Assembly: GCA_029547805.1 (NCBI GenBank)
Contig: JAKPOP010000003.1
Coordinates: 434,001 to 498,000, forward strand
Source: Deltaproteobacteria bacterium
GTDB taxonomy: Bacteria > Myxococcota_A > UBA9042 > DTJE01
DNA length: 64,000 nucleotides
Direction: 5' to 3'
Below, piece after piece: positions 25,835 through 33,549 of this stretch (within the stretch, counting starts at the first letter, position 1; each line of letters begins with the position of its first letter). Made by a program: the position numbers and the translations under genes. Below the pieces are notes generated by a model that did not search any database, was not told the origin of the DNA, and saw nothing but the letters and a program-made list of their open reading frames with translations.

Positions 25835-26381
25835 CGCGAATCTCCGATGCGGTGAAGAGGGCCTGGACCGGGAGCCCCTGGGCCGCCAGCGCCTCCCGTC
25901 CCCCCTCCTCGCGATCCACCAGGACCAGGGCCCCGGCGGGACGCAGCCCCTCCTCCCGGCACGCCTGCAGGGCCTCCAACAGGGACCCGCCGGTGGTCAG
26001 GACGTCCTCCAGCAGCAGCACCGGCGCCCCTGCCGGGACTCCCCACCGCCCCTCGATCCGGGACCCGGTGCCGTGGCCCTTGGCCTCCTTCCGGACCAGG
26101 AAGCCCGGCAGGCGCTCGCCGACCTCCAGGGCCCGGAGCAGGAAGGCCATCACCAGGGGGTCCGCCCCCAACGTCGGCCCTCCCACGGCCATTACCGGGT
26201 CCATCGTGCGACGGTAGAGGTCATGGAGCAGGATCCCCGACAGGCGGGCCCCGAGGGCCTCCAGGGTCACTCGGCGACAGTCCAGGTAGTAGTCCGAGGT
26301 CTTCCCGGAGCGCAGGACCACCGTCCGGGGCTCGTAGGCGACCCGGGTCAGCAGGTCCAGCAACTCCTCCCGAGGTTCCAC
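25824..26381 (-). CDS. pyrE: Orotate phosphoribosyltransferase
   Basis: A 185-residue protein, close to the family's normal length. The substrate side is 'VLRSGKTSDYYLDCRRVTL', the flexible catalytic loop is 'LVRKEAKGHGTGSRIEG', and the PRPP-binding motif is 'PVLLLEDVLTTGGSLLEALQA'. It makes orotidine 5'-phosphate from orotate and PRPP in pyrimidine synthesis. GTG 26381 has AGGAG six bases upstream. It is the last gene of a unit after three bactofilins (27-bp gap), an unusual neighbour for a nucleotide-synthesis gene. Confidence 0.93.
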   Translation of the reverse strand: MEPREELLDLLTRVAYEPRTVVLRSGKTSDYYLDCRRVTLEALGARLSGILLHDLYRRTMDPVMAVGGPTLGADPLVMAFLLRALEVGERLPGFLVRKEAKGHGTGSRIEGRWGVPAGAPVLLLEDVLTTGGSLLEALQACREEGLRPAGALVLVDREEGGREALAAQGLPVQALFTASEIRGRA

Positions 26382-26408
26382 GTCAGACTCCTGGCTCGCG
26401 GTCCGTGG

Positions 26409-26954
26409 TCAGTTCTCGCCGGGCTCCGGGTCCAGCGGCAGTTCCCGGACCGGCTCGTTCCGGGTCGCCCCGGATCGGGGAGTCGCCCGGGGGGCCGGCT
26501 GGGTCGAGGTCGTCCCCGACCGGGTGGCGCTGCCTCCTCTCCGGGTGGCGCCGGCCGAGGCGCCGGTCGTCGCCGCGGGACGGGGGGTCCGGGAAGGGGC
26601 CGGGGTCGCGGCCCTCGACGGCCGCGTGCCGTCCATGGCCACCCGGCCCCGGACGGCGCCTCCTTCCAGCATCACCAGGGCCGGAGCCGCCAGGTCCCCC
26701 AGCACCGTCCCCGTCTCGGTGATCTCCAGGCGCTTCTCGGCAACGGCGGTTCCCTCCAGGCGTCCCGCGATGACCACGAAGGCCGCCTCCACCTGCCCCA
26801 GGACCAGCCCCCCCTCCTCGATGACCACCGAGGCAGTCGAACGCACCGTGCCTTCGAGCCTCCCGAGGACGAAGACGTCCTCCTCGGCCTCGACGTCCCC
26901 GATCACTCGAGTCGCTGGCCCGATCTCCGTCTTGGACCCGTCCTGTCCCGCCAT
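26409..26954 (-). CDS. Bactofilin with long disordered tail
   Basis: A 181-residue protein. Residues ~10-110 are a bactofilin beta-helix built from repeated 'G-x-(V/L)-x-G-x-(V/L)' rungs, for instance 'VIGDVEAEEDVFVLGRLEGTVRSTASVVIEEGGLVLGQVEA'. A ~70-residue tail rich in Arg, Ala, Pro, Thr and Ser follows. Bactofilins polymerise without nucleotide into cytoskeletal filaments that shape the cell or place other proteins. The tail could mediate partner binding. It is third of three consecutive bactofilins, 3 bp after the second. Confidence 0.88.
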   Translation of the reverse strand: MAGQDGSKTEIGPATRVIGDVEAEEDVFVLGRLEGTVRSTASVVIEEGGLVLGQVEAAFVVIAGRLEGTAVAEKRLEITETGTVLGDLAAPALVMLEGGAVRGRVAMDGTRPSRAATPAPSRTPRPAATTGASAGATRRGGSATRSGTTSTQPAPRATPRSGATRNEPVRELPLDPEPGEN

Positions 26955-26957
26955 CGG

Positions 26958-27281
26958 TCACCTCTCCTGGAAGTCCATCTCCACCCGGCCCCGGAATACG
27001 GCCCCCTCGGAAATCAGGATCCTGGGGGTCTTCACGTCGCCCAGCATCTGAGCCCCTGCGAGGATCTCCACCCGCCGGGTCCCCGTGACGGTCCCCTCGA
27101 CGATGCCCAGGACCCGGACCTCGGTCCCCTGGACCTCCCGCGAGACCCGCCCCGAAGCCTCGATGCGCACGGGGGCGTCGGGGCGGATGGTCCCCTCGAC
27201 ACGCCCCTCCACCACGACGGGGTCCTCCCCGAGGATGCGTCCTCGAACCAGGGTCCTGGACCCGATCACCGTGTCACTCAT
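26958..27281 (-). CDS. Bactofilin, minimal
   Basis: A 107-residue protein that is almost only the bactofilin beta-helix: 'TLVRGRILGEDPVVVEGRVEGTIRPDAPVRIEASGRV', then 'VRVLGIVEGTVTGTRRVEILAGAQMLGDVKTPRILISEGAVFRGRVEM'. It ends right after the domain. ATG 27281 lies inside the end of the first bactofilin gene (8-bp overlap); GTG 27290 is an alternative start. It probably co-polymerises or alternates with its neighbours. Confidence 0.88.
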   Translation of the reverse strand: MSDTVIGSRTLVRGRILGEDPVVVEGRVEGTIRPDAPVRIEASGRVSREVQGTEVRVLGIVEGTVTGTRRVEILAGAQMLGDVKTPRILISEGAVFRGRVEMDFQER

Positions 27282-27627
27282 GGCCGCCACCCGCCTGCGA
27301 GGGGCCCACCTCCATCTCCAGCGTGCCGTTCAGCACCGCCCCCTCCTCGATGATCACCCGGGGCGCCGTGAGGGTCCCCTGGACCTGGCATCCTGGGTCG
27401 AGGCGGACCCACTCGGAGGCCCGGACCTCCCCCTCCAGCCGACCGGCGACCTGGACCACGGGGGCCTCGACGGTCCCCTTCACGAGGCCCTCCGGGGCCA
27501 CCGTCGCCTCGGCCTCCAGCCGCAACTCTCCCTCCAGGGTCCCGGCGATGGTCAGCGGCGCATCGCCCGAGACCTCCCCCCGGACCACGATGCCGGTCCC
27601 GATGATGGCGGTTCCCTCGGATTCCAC
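27274..27627 (-). CDS. Bactofilin
   Basis: A 117-residue protein with a bactofilin beta-helix across nearly its full length ('IGTGIVVRGEVSGDAPLTIAGTLEGELRLEAEATVAPEGLVKGTVEAPVVQVAGRLEGEV'). A short Gly-rich C terminus follows ('SQAGGGHE'). GTG 27627 has GGGGGAGGA five bases upstream. It is the first gene of the bactofilin-pyrE unit, with a promoter at 27657-27686 carrying a perfect TTGACA. Confidence 0.88.
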   Translation of the reverse strand: MESEGTAIIGTGIVVRGEVSGDAPLTIAGTLEGELRLEAEATVAPEGLVKGTVEAPVVQVAGRLEGEVRASEWVRLDPGCQVQGTLTAPRVIIEEGAVLNGTLEMEVGPSQAGGGHE

Positions 27628-27656
27628 GGAGTCCTCCCCCGCTACAAGCGGCCTGG

Positions 27657-27686
27657 ACGCTAGCCCAACACCCCCTCGGGTGTCAA
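27657..27686 (-). promoter_or_regulatory. Promoter for the bactofilin-pyrE unit
   Basis: A perfect TTGACA (27681-27686) is separated by 18 bp from TAGCGT (27657-27662) on the minus strand. The -10 is poor (three of six). It is the only complete -35 consensus I noticed in a gene start region here. Confidence 0.5.
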
Positions 27687-27768
27687 GGAGCACCGCCCCC
27701 GCGGCCATCCAGCGCGACATCGGCTTCCCTGAAGGCCCGCCACGTCCGAGACGACCGCGAACGACCCC

Positions 27769-28617
27769 TCACCACCGGAGGACCAGACGACGAAGGCCCC
27801 AGGCCAGGAGGGCCAGGCCCGCCGCCACCAGGGCCTGGGCAGGTCCCACCGGCAGGCTCCAGAGGAAGGCCAGCAGGTATCCGAGGAATCCCGAGAGGGC
27901 GCCGGCCCCCAGGGCCACCCACTGGGCCCAGGCCACCGAAGGGGCCAGCGCGATGGCGGCAGTGGCCGGCAGCACCGAGAAGGCAAAGACCGGCAGGGCC
28001 CCGATGACCCGGGTCGCCAGGGAGAGGGAGAGCGTCAGGGAGATCAGCGTGAAGACCTGGAGCCACCGGACCGGAAGCCCCCGGACCGCCGCCGCCTCGG
28101 GTCGGAAGAGGGCCAGACGCAACCCCCGGCCCCACCAGACCTGGAAGAGCCACAGGGGCCCCAGGACCAGCACCAGGACCTTCAGGTCCTCGGGCCGGAC
28201 CGCCACCGCCGACCCGAAGAGGAGGGTCTGGACGTCCTGGATCTCCCCGACGACCCGACTTCCGATCACCAGCGTCCCGGCGGCCCCGACCAGGTAGACC
28301 AGGGCCAGGCGCACCTCCCGGCCAAGAAGGCCGCGGTCCCGACCCGCCAGCAGCAGGGCCGCCAGCCCAGTGCAGGCCAGGGCCCCGCCCCAGGGCGAGA
28401 GGGCCATCCCCAGCATCCCGCCGACCCAGAAGGCCGTCACGACGCCGAGTCCGGCGGCCTGGGACAGCGCCGCCGACAGGAAGACCATGCGGCCCAGCAC
28501 CACCGAGACCCCCATCCAGCCCAGCACGGCCCCCGTCACGGTCCCGGCCACCACCGGATCCCGGAACAGGTCCCAGGCCTCGAAGAACTGCGAAAGACTC
28601 GCCGGATCGTCCATCAC
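27769..28617 (-). CDS. znuB: Zinc/manganese ABC transporter permease (ZnuB-like)
   Basis: A 282-residue protein with eight to nine membrane helices and the ABC-3 permease pattern: 'AGTVTGAVLGWMGVSVVLGRMVFLSAALSQAAGLGV', with the usual Leu-Ser-x-x-x-Ser-x-Ala-Gly stretch, 'GSAVAVRPEDL', and 'TRVIGALPVFAFSVLPATAAIAL'. It is the membrane channel of a metal uptake system. The ATG overlaps the ATPase stop by 4 bp. It is the last gene of the metal operon; 141 bp separate it from the bactofilin unit. Confidence 0.92.
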   Translation of the reverse strand: MMDDPASLSQFFEAWDLFRDPVVAGTVTGAVLGWMGVSVVLGRMVFLSAALSQAAGLGVVTAFWVGGMLGMALSPWGGALACTGLAALLLAGRDRGLLGREVRLALVYLVGAAGTLVIGSRVVGEIQDVQTLLFGSAVAVRPEDLKVLVLVLGPLWLFQVWWGRGLRLALFRPEAAAVRGLPVRWLQVFTLISLTLSLSLATRVIGALPVFAFSVLPATAAIALAPSVAWAQWVALGAGALSGFLGYLLAFLWSLPVGPAQALVAAGLALLAWGLRRLVLRW

Positions 28618-29393
28618 GCCTCCTCCCCGAGGGGGCCATCCCCCGAGACCCCTGGACCCAGAAGCCCCTGGACCTCGGGCCGGGCCAGCACCTCCCGCCG
28701 GTCGCCCGCCACGGCGATCCCGGCCCCCCGATCCAGGACCACCAGGCGAGAGGCATGCTCCAGCAGCAGTCCCAGGTGGTGACTGACCACCAGCACCGAC
28801 ACGCCTCGACTGCGGATCAGGTCCGTGAGCAGGTCGAAGACGTCGTGCTCCCCGGCGAAGTCCATCGCCGCGGTGGGCTCATCCAGGACCAGCAGGTCGG
28901 GTTCCGACACCAGGGCGGTGGCCACCTCCACCCGCTGCTTCTGGCCCTCGCTGAGCTGGGCGACGGGCTGGTGGCGGAAATCCCAGGCCCCGACGGCCTC
29001 CAGGGCCTCCCGGATGCGATCCCGCTCCCGGGCGCACCGGAACGGGGCCAGGAAGGACCAGTCCCGGTCCACGCCGTCCCGCACCACGTCCAGCACGCGG
29101 CCCGGCAAGCGGTCCTCCAGATCGCCGCGCTGGGGCACGTAGGCCAGCCGGACCCCCGGTCCCCGCGCCACGAGGCCCGAGATGGGCGGCACCAGGCCCA
29201 GCAGGGTCCGCAGCATCGTCGTCTTGCCGGACCCGTTGGCCCCGATCAGGCCCCAGAACTCCCCCCGCGCAACCTCCAGGGACAAGGCAGGCAACAGGGC
29301 CTGTCCCCGGTATCCAACCTGGAGGTCCCGGACCTCCATCAACGTCTTGTGGTCCATCTGCACCGCTTCCTGCCCGTGATCCGTGCGATCCAT
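28614..29393 (-). CDS. znuC: Zinc/manganese ABC transporter ATPase (ZnuC-like)
   Basis: A 259-residue protein with Walker A 'GANGSGKTTML', Q-loop 'VPQRGDLEDRLP', ABC signature 'QLSEGQKQRVEVATAL', Walker B 'LLVLDEPTAAMD' and H-loop 'VSHHLGLL'. It powers metal import through the adjacent permease. ATG 29393 follows GGGGAGGACC. Residues 1-15 before the domain include 'DRTDHGQEAVQMDH', an unusual but short extension. The gene overlaps znuB by 4 bp. Confidence 0.94.
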   Translation of the reverse strand: MDRTDHGQEAVQMDHKTLMEVRDLQVGYRGQALLPALSLEVARGEFWGLIGANGSGKTTMLRTLLGLVPPISGLVARGPGVRLAYVPQRGDLEDRLPGRVLDVVRDGVDRDWSFLAPFRCARERDRIREALEAVGAWDFRHQPVAQLSEGQKQRVEVATALVSEPDLLVLDEPTAAMDFAGEHDVFDLLTDLIRSRGVSVLVVSHHLGLLLEHASRLVVLDRGAGIAVAGDRREVLARPEVQGLLGPGVSGDGPLGEEA

Positions 29394-29442
29394 GGTCCTC
29401 CCCTTGCGTGATGACCGGATGGTCCTGCCCGCAGGCAGCCTG

Positions 29443-29982
29443 TCACTCCGCCTCCAGTTCCAGCACCAGGGAGACCTGGGTCTGGGGCGTTGGCCCCAGC
29501 CGGATCCGCACCGTCCCCACCTCGACCGGGTAGGCGGCCGCCCAGGCCACCTCGTCGCAGCCGGTGCCGGGGCCTGCCACCACCTCCTCCGACGTGAGCG
29601 ATTGACCATCCACCTCCCGCGTGATCTGGAGGGGGACGTCCTTCGAGAGGGCGACCCACAGCAGGCCGGCCCGGCTCACGGCATAGGACAGGTCCCCTCC
29701 CTGGCCTCCGTCCACCGCCACCAGCGTGGCGTCAAACCGCGTATGCGGCGTCGCCACCGAGGGGGCGCCCGGGTCCCCCGTCGGGGAGGCCCGGACCTCC
29801 TGGGCCGGCCCTTCGGCCATGTGTTCGCAGGCCTCCGACAGGACCTCCCCTTCGTGGTCATGACCCGTCTCCATGGCCCCCAGGTCCGAGGCCGATCCTC
29901 CGGAATGGGAGCATCCCGGTTCGGTGGAGCCCACCACCACCGACCACAGCGCGATCACCCAACGATGGAAGTGCCGATGCAT
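29443..29982 (-). CDS. Lipoprotein with His-rich N-terminal region, in the metal operon
   Basis: A 179-residue protein. The signal sequence begins 'MHRHFHRWVIALWSVVVG' and the likely lipobox Cys is in 'STEPGCSHSGG'. A short acidic/His stretch 'METGHDHEGEVLSEACEHMAEG' (residues ~36-60) could bind metal. The remaining ~110 residues look like one beta-sandwich domain ('DLSYAVSRAGLLWVALSKDVPLQITR'). No family is recognised. GGAGGAAACACG precedes the ATG. It lies between a second lipoprotein gene and znuC, so a role in periplasmic metal capture is likely but unproven. Confidence 0.65.
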   Translation of the reverse strand: MHRHFHRWVIALWSVVVGSTEPGCSHSGGSASDLGAMETGHDHEGEVLSEACEHMAEGPAQEVRASPTGDPGAPSVATPHTRFDATLVAVDGGQGGDLSYAVSRAGLLWVALSKDVPLQITREVDGQSLTSEEVVAGPGTGCDEVAWAAAYPVEVGTVRIRLGPTPQTQVSLVLELEAE

Positions 29983-30045
29983 CGTGTTTCCTCCTATCAG
30001 TGTGCCGGCATCCACCGGCCTGCATGCGTCCCAACAGTTCACGCC

Positions 30046-30897
30046 TTACCGCACCACCTCTCCCTGGACCGTCATGCCGGCGGCCAGGGCCTCCCGGATC
30101 GAGGAACTGGCCCCGGCCAGGTCCCGGAAGTCCCCGTCCTGTGGCAGGGAGGCGAAATCCACCCTGTCCAGCAGGGATTCAGGAATCGACAGGGTCACGG
30201 CCAGGGGCACCCGGAGGGGATGGCCGGGACCGACCGCCTCCGACAGGACGGTCCGGACCTGCACGCTGCCCGTCACGGTGCCACGGAATGGAACTCCCTC
30301 CTCCGGAAGCCGCCGGGACTCCCCGGTCCGGGCGTCAAAGACCTGCCCTTCCAGCGCAACCCCGTCCAGCGCCACCTGGACCCGGGTGAGGCTCCCTTCC
30401 GGCAACGCGCAGTCCTCCGGACAGAGGCCCAGAGGCACGGTCGCCCGGCCCCCGACCGGGACCTCCACCGATGTCTGTTGCCAGGGGATCCGCTGCCAGG
30501 TCTGTTCCGAGGCCCCGGTGGATGCACCCGTGATCTCCTCGTACGGGACCAGCCGTCCGTCGGTGGTGTGGCAGTGGCCTCCATGGCACAGGGTGTAGCC
30601 CTCCGGGGGATGCGCCGGGTCGAAGGCCGTGGTCGCCTCCCCCCCTCCCCCGGACGTGCCCAGGACCTCCAGTTCACCCCCCTGGACGGTCATGGAATCG
30701 ATGCGAACGCGGTAGTCGAGGGCCGTGATCAGGCGACCCGAGGCGTCCTGGCGTCCCGGGGAAGGCACCATGTCGACCTCCAGGGAGGCCTCCAGACGAC
30801 CCCAGGGGTCGCCGGGGGAAAAGGCGCAACCAGCCGGCAACAGAACCACCAGCCAGGCCATGGCCCCGAGGAAACGACGGTCAATGCTGCAGCGCAT
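30046..30897 (-). CDS. Lipoprotein with CHGGHCH motif, in the metal operon
   Basis: A 283-residue protein. Signal 'MAWLVVLLPAGC' gives an acylated Cys at 24. The sequence is beta-rich. It contains 'GYTLCHGGHCHTTDGRLVPYEEI' at ~96-118, a compact Cys/His cluster well suited to binding zinc, and a second Cys pair in 'LGLCPEDCALPEG'. No family is recognised. The ATG lies within the end of the substrate-binding protein gene (17-bp overlap), so the two are coupled. Its job may be to hand metal to the transporter or to sense it. Confidence 0.7.
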   Translation of the reverse strand: MRCSIDRRFLGAMAWLVVLLPAGCAFSPGDPWGRLEASLEVDMVPSPGRQDASGRLITALDYRVRIDSMTVQGGELEVLGTSGGGGEATTAFDPAHPPEGYTLCHGGHCHTTDGRLVPYEEITGASTGASEQTWQRIPWQQTSVEVPVGGRATVPLGLCPEDCALPEGSLTRVQVALDGVALEGQVFDARTGESRRLPEEGVPFRGTVTGSVQVRTVLSEAVGPGHPLRVPLAVTLSIPESLLDRVDFASLPQDGDFRDLAGASSSIREALAAGMTVQGEVVR

Positions 30898-31792
30898 GAA
30901 TCACCCCCCCGGCAACCTGCCGCAGATGGTCCAGCAGGGACTCGCCTCGGGAAAGGTCCACCCCCCCCGGCAGCACCACGACGGTGCCCCCGACCAGGCG
31001 GGCCAGGGTCTGGGAGGTGTTCCGGGGCTGCCAGGTCTCCTGGACGATCACCCGGGCACCGGTGGCCTTCATCGTCGCAAGAACCCGGGCCACGTGTCCC
31101 GGGTCCGGGGGAATGCCGGGCCTGGGCTCGATCGTCGCCACCTCTTCGAGGCCCAGCCACTGGTAGAGGTAGGGAAAGGACCGGTGATAGGACACCACCC
31201 GGCGCTTCTCGACCGGCAGGGCGGCAATTCGGGCCGCCTGTTCCCGCTGGAATGCCTCCAGGGACCCCGCCAGGGTCTCGGCCCGCCGCCCGTACTCCGG
31301 AGCCCCTTCGGGGTCCAGGCGCCCCAGGAACTCCCCCACACCCCGGACCACCCGCTCCAGGGACCGCGCATCGAAGAGGTAGTGGGGATTGCCCCCTGGA
31401 TGAATGTCCCCCTGGGCGCGATCCACCGGAGTGGTCGGCACGTCCAGGCGGGGAATCAGGGTCGAAGCGTCCAGGTAGCCGGGGGCACCGGTCTGGATGC
31501 GACCGTTGCGGGCCTGGGCCTGCAGCGGCGGGAGCCAGCCCACCTCCAGGTCCAGGCCATTGACCACCAGGGCGTCGGCCCGGTTCAGGACCAGGATCAG
31601 GTTGGGCCGCGGGTCCACGTAGTGAGGGTCCTCCTCCGGCGAGGCCAGGACGCTCACCTCCACCCGATCGCCGCCCACCTCCTTCACCACGGCCCCCAAG
31701 GTCGGCAGCGTGGCGGCCACGCGCAGTCGGGCAACGGCCCCCTCCGGGGCCAGGAACGACAGCATCCCAAGGAACACCAGCGTCGCTCTCAT
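30881..31792 (-). CDS. znuA: Zinc/manganese-binding periplasmic protein (ZnuA/TroA type)
   Basis: A 303-residue protein with a signal peptide (residues 1-~21). It follows the cluster-9 binding-protein pattern: 'LRVAATLPTLGAVVKEVGGDRVEVSVLASPEEDPHYVDPRPN' with the first His ligand, 'NGLDLEVGWLPPL', 'GGNPHYLFDARSL' with the second His, 'VVSYHRSFPYLYQWLGLEEV' with the third, and the C-terminal ligand region 'IVQETWQPRNTSQTLARLVGG', where Glu would be the fourth. The His/Asp-rich loop typical of zinc-specific ZnuA is absent, so manganese or iron is also possible. GGAGGGGACG precedes the ATG. Confidence 0.92.
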   Translation of the reverse strand: MRATLVFLGMLSFLAPEGAVARLRVAATLPTLGAVVKEVGGDRVEVSVLASPEEDPHYVDPRPNLILVLNRADALVVNGLDLEVGWLPPLQAQARNGRIQTGAPGYLDASTLIPRLDVPTTPVDRAQGDIHPGGNPHYLFDARSLERVVRGVGEFLGRLDPEGAPEYGRRAETLAGSLEAFQREQAARIAALPVEKRRVVSYHRSFPYLYQWLGLEEVATIEPRPGIPPDPGHVARVLATMKATGARVIVQETWQPRNTSQTLARLVGGTVVVLPGGVDLSRGESLLDHLRQVAGGVIHALQH

Positions 31793-31801
31793 CGTCCCCT
31801 C

Positions 31802-33052
31802 CTAGAAGGTGTGGGCGCCGTGGGCACCCACCGCCAGTTCGAGGTTCAGGATCGCCCCCAGGACCGGCTTCTGGCGCCAGGCCATCCAGTCTCCATTCCC
31901 CTGGAGGCGAATCCGGGAATCATGGGACGGGTAGAAGGTGGCCTGGACCGCCGCCCGCTGCCGGTGGTCGGTCCATTCCGGATCGAGGGGGTCGCCGGGA
32001 AGCCCCGATACGAACTCGTAGCGGACCCCCGTCTCCCAGCGCCGGGTGATCTGCCAGACCATCTGGGCGTATCCCCCGTAGTCCCGCAGCGAGGTCCCCG
32101 GGACCTGCCGGGCCCGGTAGAAGCCCTCGACGGTCCAGGAGAGGGCCATTCGCTCCGGATGTCCCGCGGGGCGATACCGGAGATAGAGGTCCGTTCCGTA
32201 GATCTCGGTCCGGTTGCCGTGGCCGCTGGCGTTGGGCCCCCACTGGCCCGACAGGCCCCAGAGGAGGGACCAGTCCCGGCCAAAGGGGAAGAACTGGCGG
32301 ATGGCCGCCGTGTAGAGGAAGTCGCCAATGCCGTGGATCCCCAGGTCCCGCCCCCCCAGGAAGGACCGGGCGCAGCACTCGCCGGCGGCGTCGGTCATGG
32401 ACGCCGAGACCTCCAGGAACCAGGGAAGCGGCGTGAGCCAGGACAACTCGGCCCCGAGGCCCCGACTTCCCTCACTGCCCAGGAACTTCCCCACGACCAG
32501 GGGTTGATCGACGAAGGACCACTGGTGGGGGTGGGTCCCGTTGATCCGCCCGAACCGCGTCAACATCTGCCCCGCCCTCACCTGGAGCCCCCCGGGCAGG
32601 GACAACGTCTGTCCATAGGCCTCCTCCACCTCGACGCCGAACTGGGAGAAGACCATCGTGCCGACGAACCGGAAGTAGGGGTCCACGTTGGACTGGATGG
32701 CCAGTTCTAGGCCCTGGAAGTTGAACCCGGTCCGGTTCGGGTCATGGCCGCCGATGGTGGCGGGGTCCTGGCTGTACCAGGCCCCGGCGACGTCCAGGAT
32801 GAACGAGAGGTCCAGGGAGATGCCGCCGGCCGCCGTCGGAGCGACGGTCGTCGAGGCGGTCTGCATGGCCGCCGGGGGCATGGCCGCCGGGGGCCTCGCC
32901 GCCGCCCGGTCCGCCCCCAGGGCCTCTTCCAGCGCCCGACGGTCCGCGTCCTCGGGCCCCGGCGATCCGGGGACCTCCTGTGCCAGTGCCCCCCGGGAGA
33001 TCCCGGTCAGGCACAGCATCACGCACGTTCCAATGACTGTCCGAATCCGCAT
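31802..33052 (-). CDS. Outer-membrane beta-barrel protein of the metal operon
   Basis: A 416-residue protein with a signal peptide ('MRIRTVIGTCVMLCLTGISRGALAQ'). A short Pro/Ala region with a direct repeat 'AAMPPAAM' follows. From ~75 onward amphipathic strands alternate as in porins ('FNFQGLELAIQSNVDPYFRFVGTMVF', 'VRAGQMLTRFGRINGTHPHQWSFVDQPLV', 'GYAQMVWQITRRWETGVRYEFVSG'). The last residue is Phe, the usual outer-membrane assembly signal. It probably lets metal or a metal complex across the outer membrane. AAGGAG lies six bases before the ATG, and znuA follows by 9 bp. Confidence 0.82.
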   Translation of the reverse strand: MRIRTVIGTCVMLCLTGISRGALAQEVPGSPGPEDADRRALEEALGADRAAARPPAAMPPAAMQTASTTVAPTAAGGISLDLSFILDVAGAWYSQDPATIGGHDPNRTGFNFQGLELAIQSNVDPYFRFVGTMVFSQFGVEVEEAYGQTLSLPGGLQVRAGQMLTRFGRINGTHPHQWSFVDQPLVVGKFLGSEGSRGLGAELSWLTPLPWFLEVSASMTDAAGECCARSFLGGRDLGIHGIGDFLYTAAIRQFFPFGRDWSLLWGLSGQWGPNASGHGNRTEIYGTDLYLRYRPAGHPERMALSWTVEGFYRARQVPGTSLRDYGGYAQMVWQITRRWETGVRYEFVSGLPGDPLDPEWTDHRQRAAVQATFYPSHDSRIRLQGNGDWMAWRQKPVLGAILNLELAVGAHGAHTF

Positions 33053-33123
33053 GAAGACTCCTTCCCACGGCGGCCCTTCCGGGCCGCCGACCCGCGATTC
33101 CACGATGTCCCGAGGGGATTCGA

Positions 33124-33549
33124 TCAGCCGCAGGGAGGGGAGTGCTTCGGCGCCAGGGCCAGAAGAACCGACCGGGAAGCGGCAGGCTCCGGGGGGGCCA
33201 TCGTCGTGGCCATCCCCGGATCCACCGGGGCCAGGAGCAGGGCCGTCCCCGGAACCAGCGTGTCCCGGGGTCGGTCCTGGACCAGATGGCAGTGCAGATG
33301 GGGTTCGTCGTCTCCGGGCCCTCGCCCGTTGGGGTCCAGGGTCGGGGAGTCCGTTGCGGCATGCCAGTCGGCCACGGGCGGCGCCGCATCGTGCCGATGG
33401 ACCAGTTCCCCGTGCTCGAGGCAGACCCGGTGGGGTTCCAGCACCAGGTGGGCCGACGGGGCCACCATCGCCCACAGGTAGGCCAGCGGCGCCGCAAGCC
33501 TCCAGGACGTGGAATCGAACCGCCGCATGCCGTTGTCCTGTGGTGTCAT
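33124..33549 (-). CDS. Small His/Cys-rich exported protein, candidate metal-binding
   Basis: A 141-residue protein. An N-terminal hydrophobic segment ('APLAYLWAMVAPSAHLVL') could be a signal sequence. It carries 'PHRVCLEHGELVHRHD' and 'DDEPHLHCHLVQD', dense in His and Cys, and ends 'APKHSPPCG'. No family is recognised. ATG 33549 overlaps the ftsH stop by 4 bp (ATGA); the internal ATG 33528, with AGGA upstream, is an alternative. Position at the head of a metal uptake operon fits a metal-binding or metal-sensing role; this is inference. Confidence 0.65.
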   Translation of the reverse strand: MTPQDNGMRRFDSTSWRLAAPLAYLWAMVAPSAHLVLEPHRVCLEHGELVHRHDAAPPVADWHAATDSPTLDPNGRGPGDDEPHLHCHLVQDRPRDTLVPGTALLLAPVDPGMATTMAPPEPAASRSVLLALAPKHSPPCG

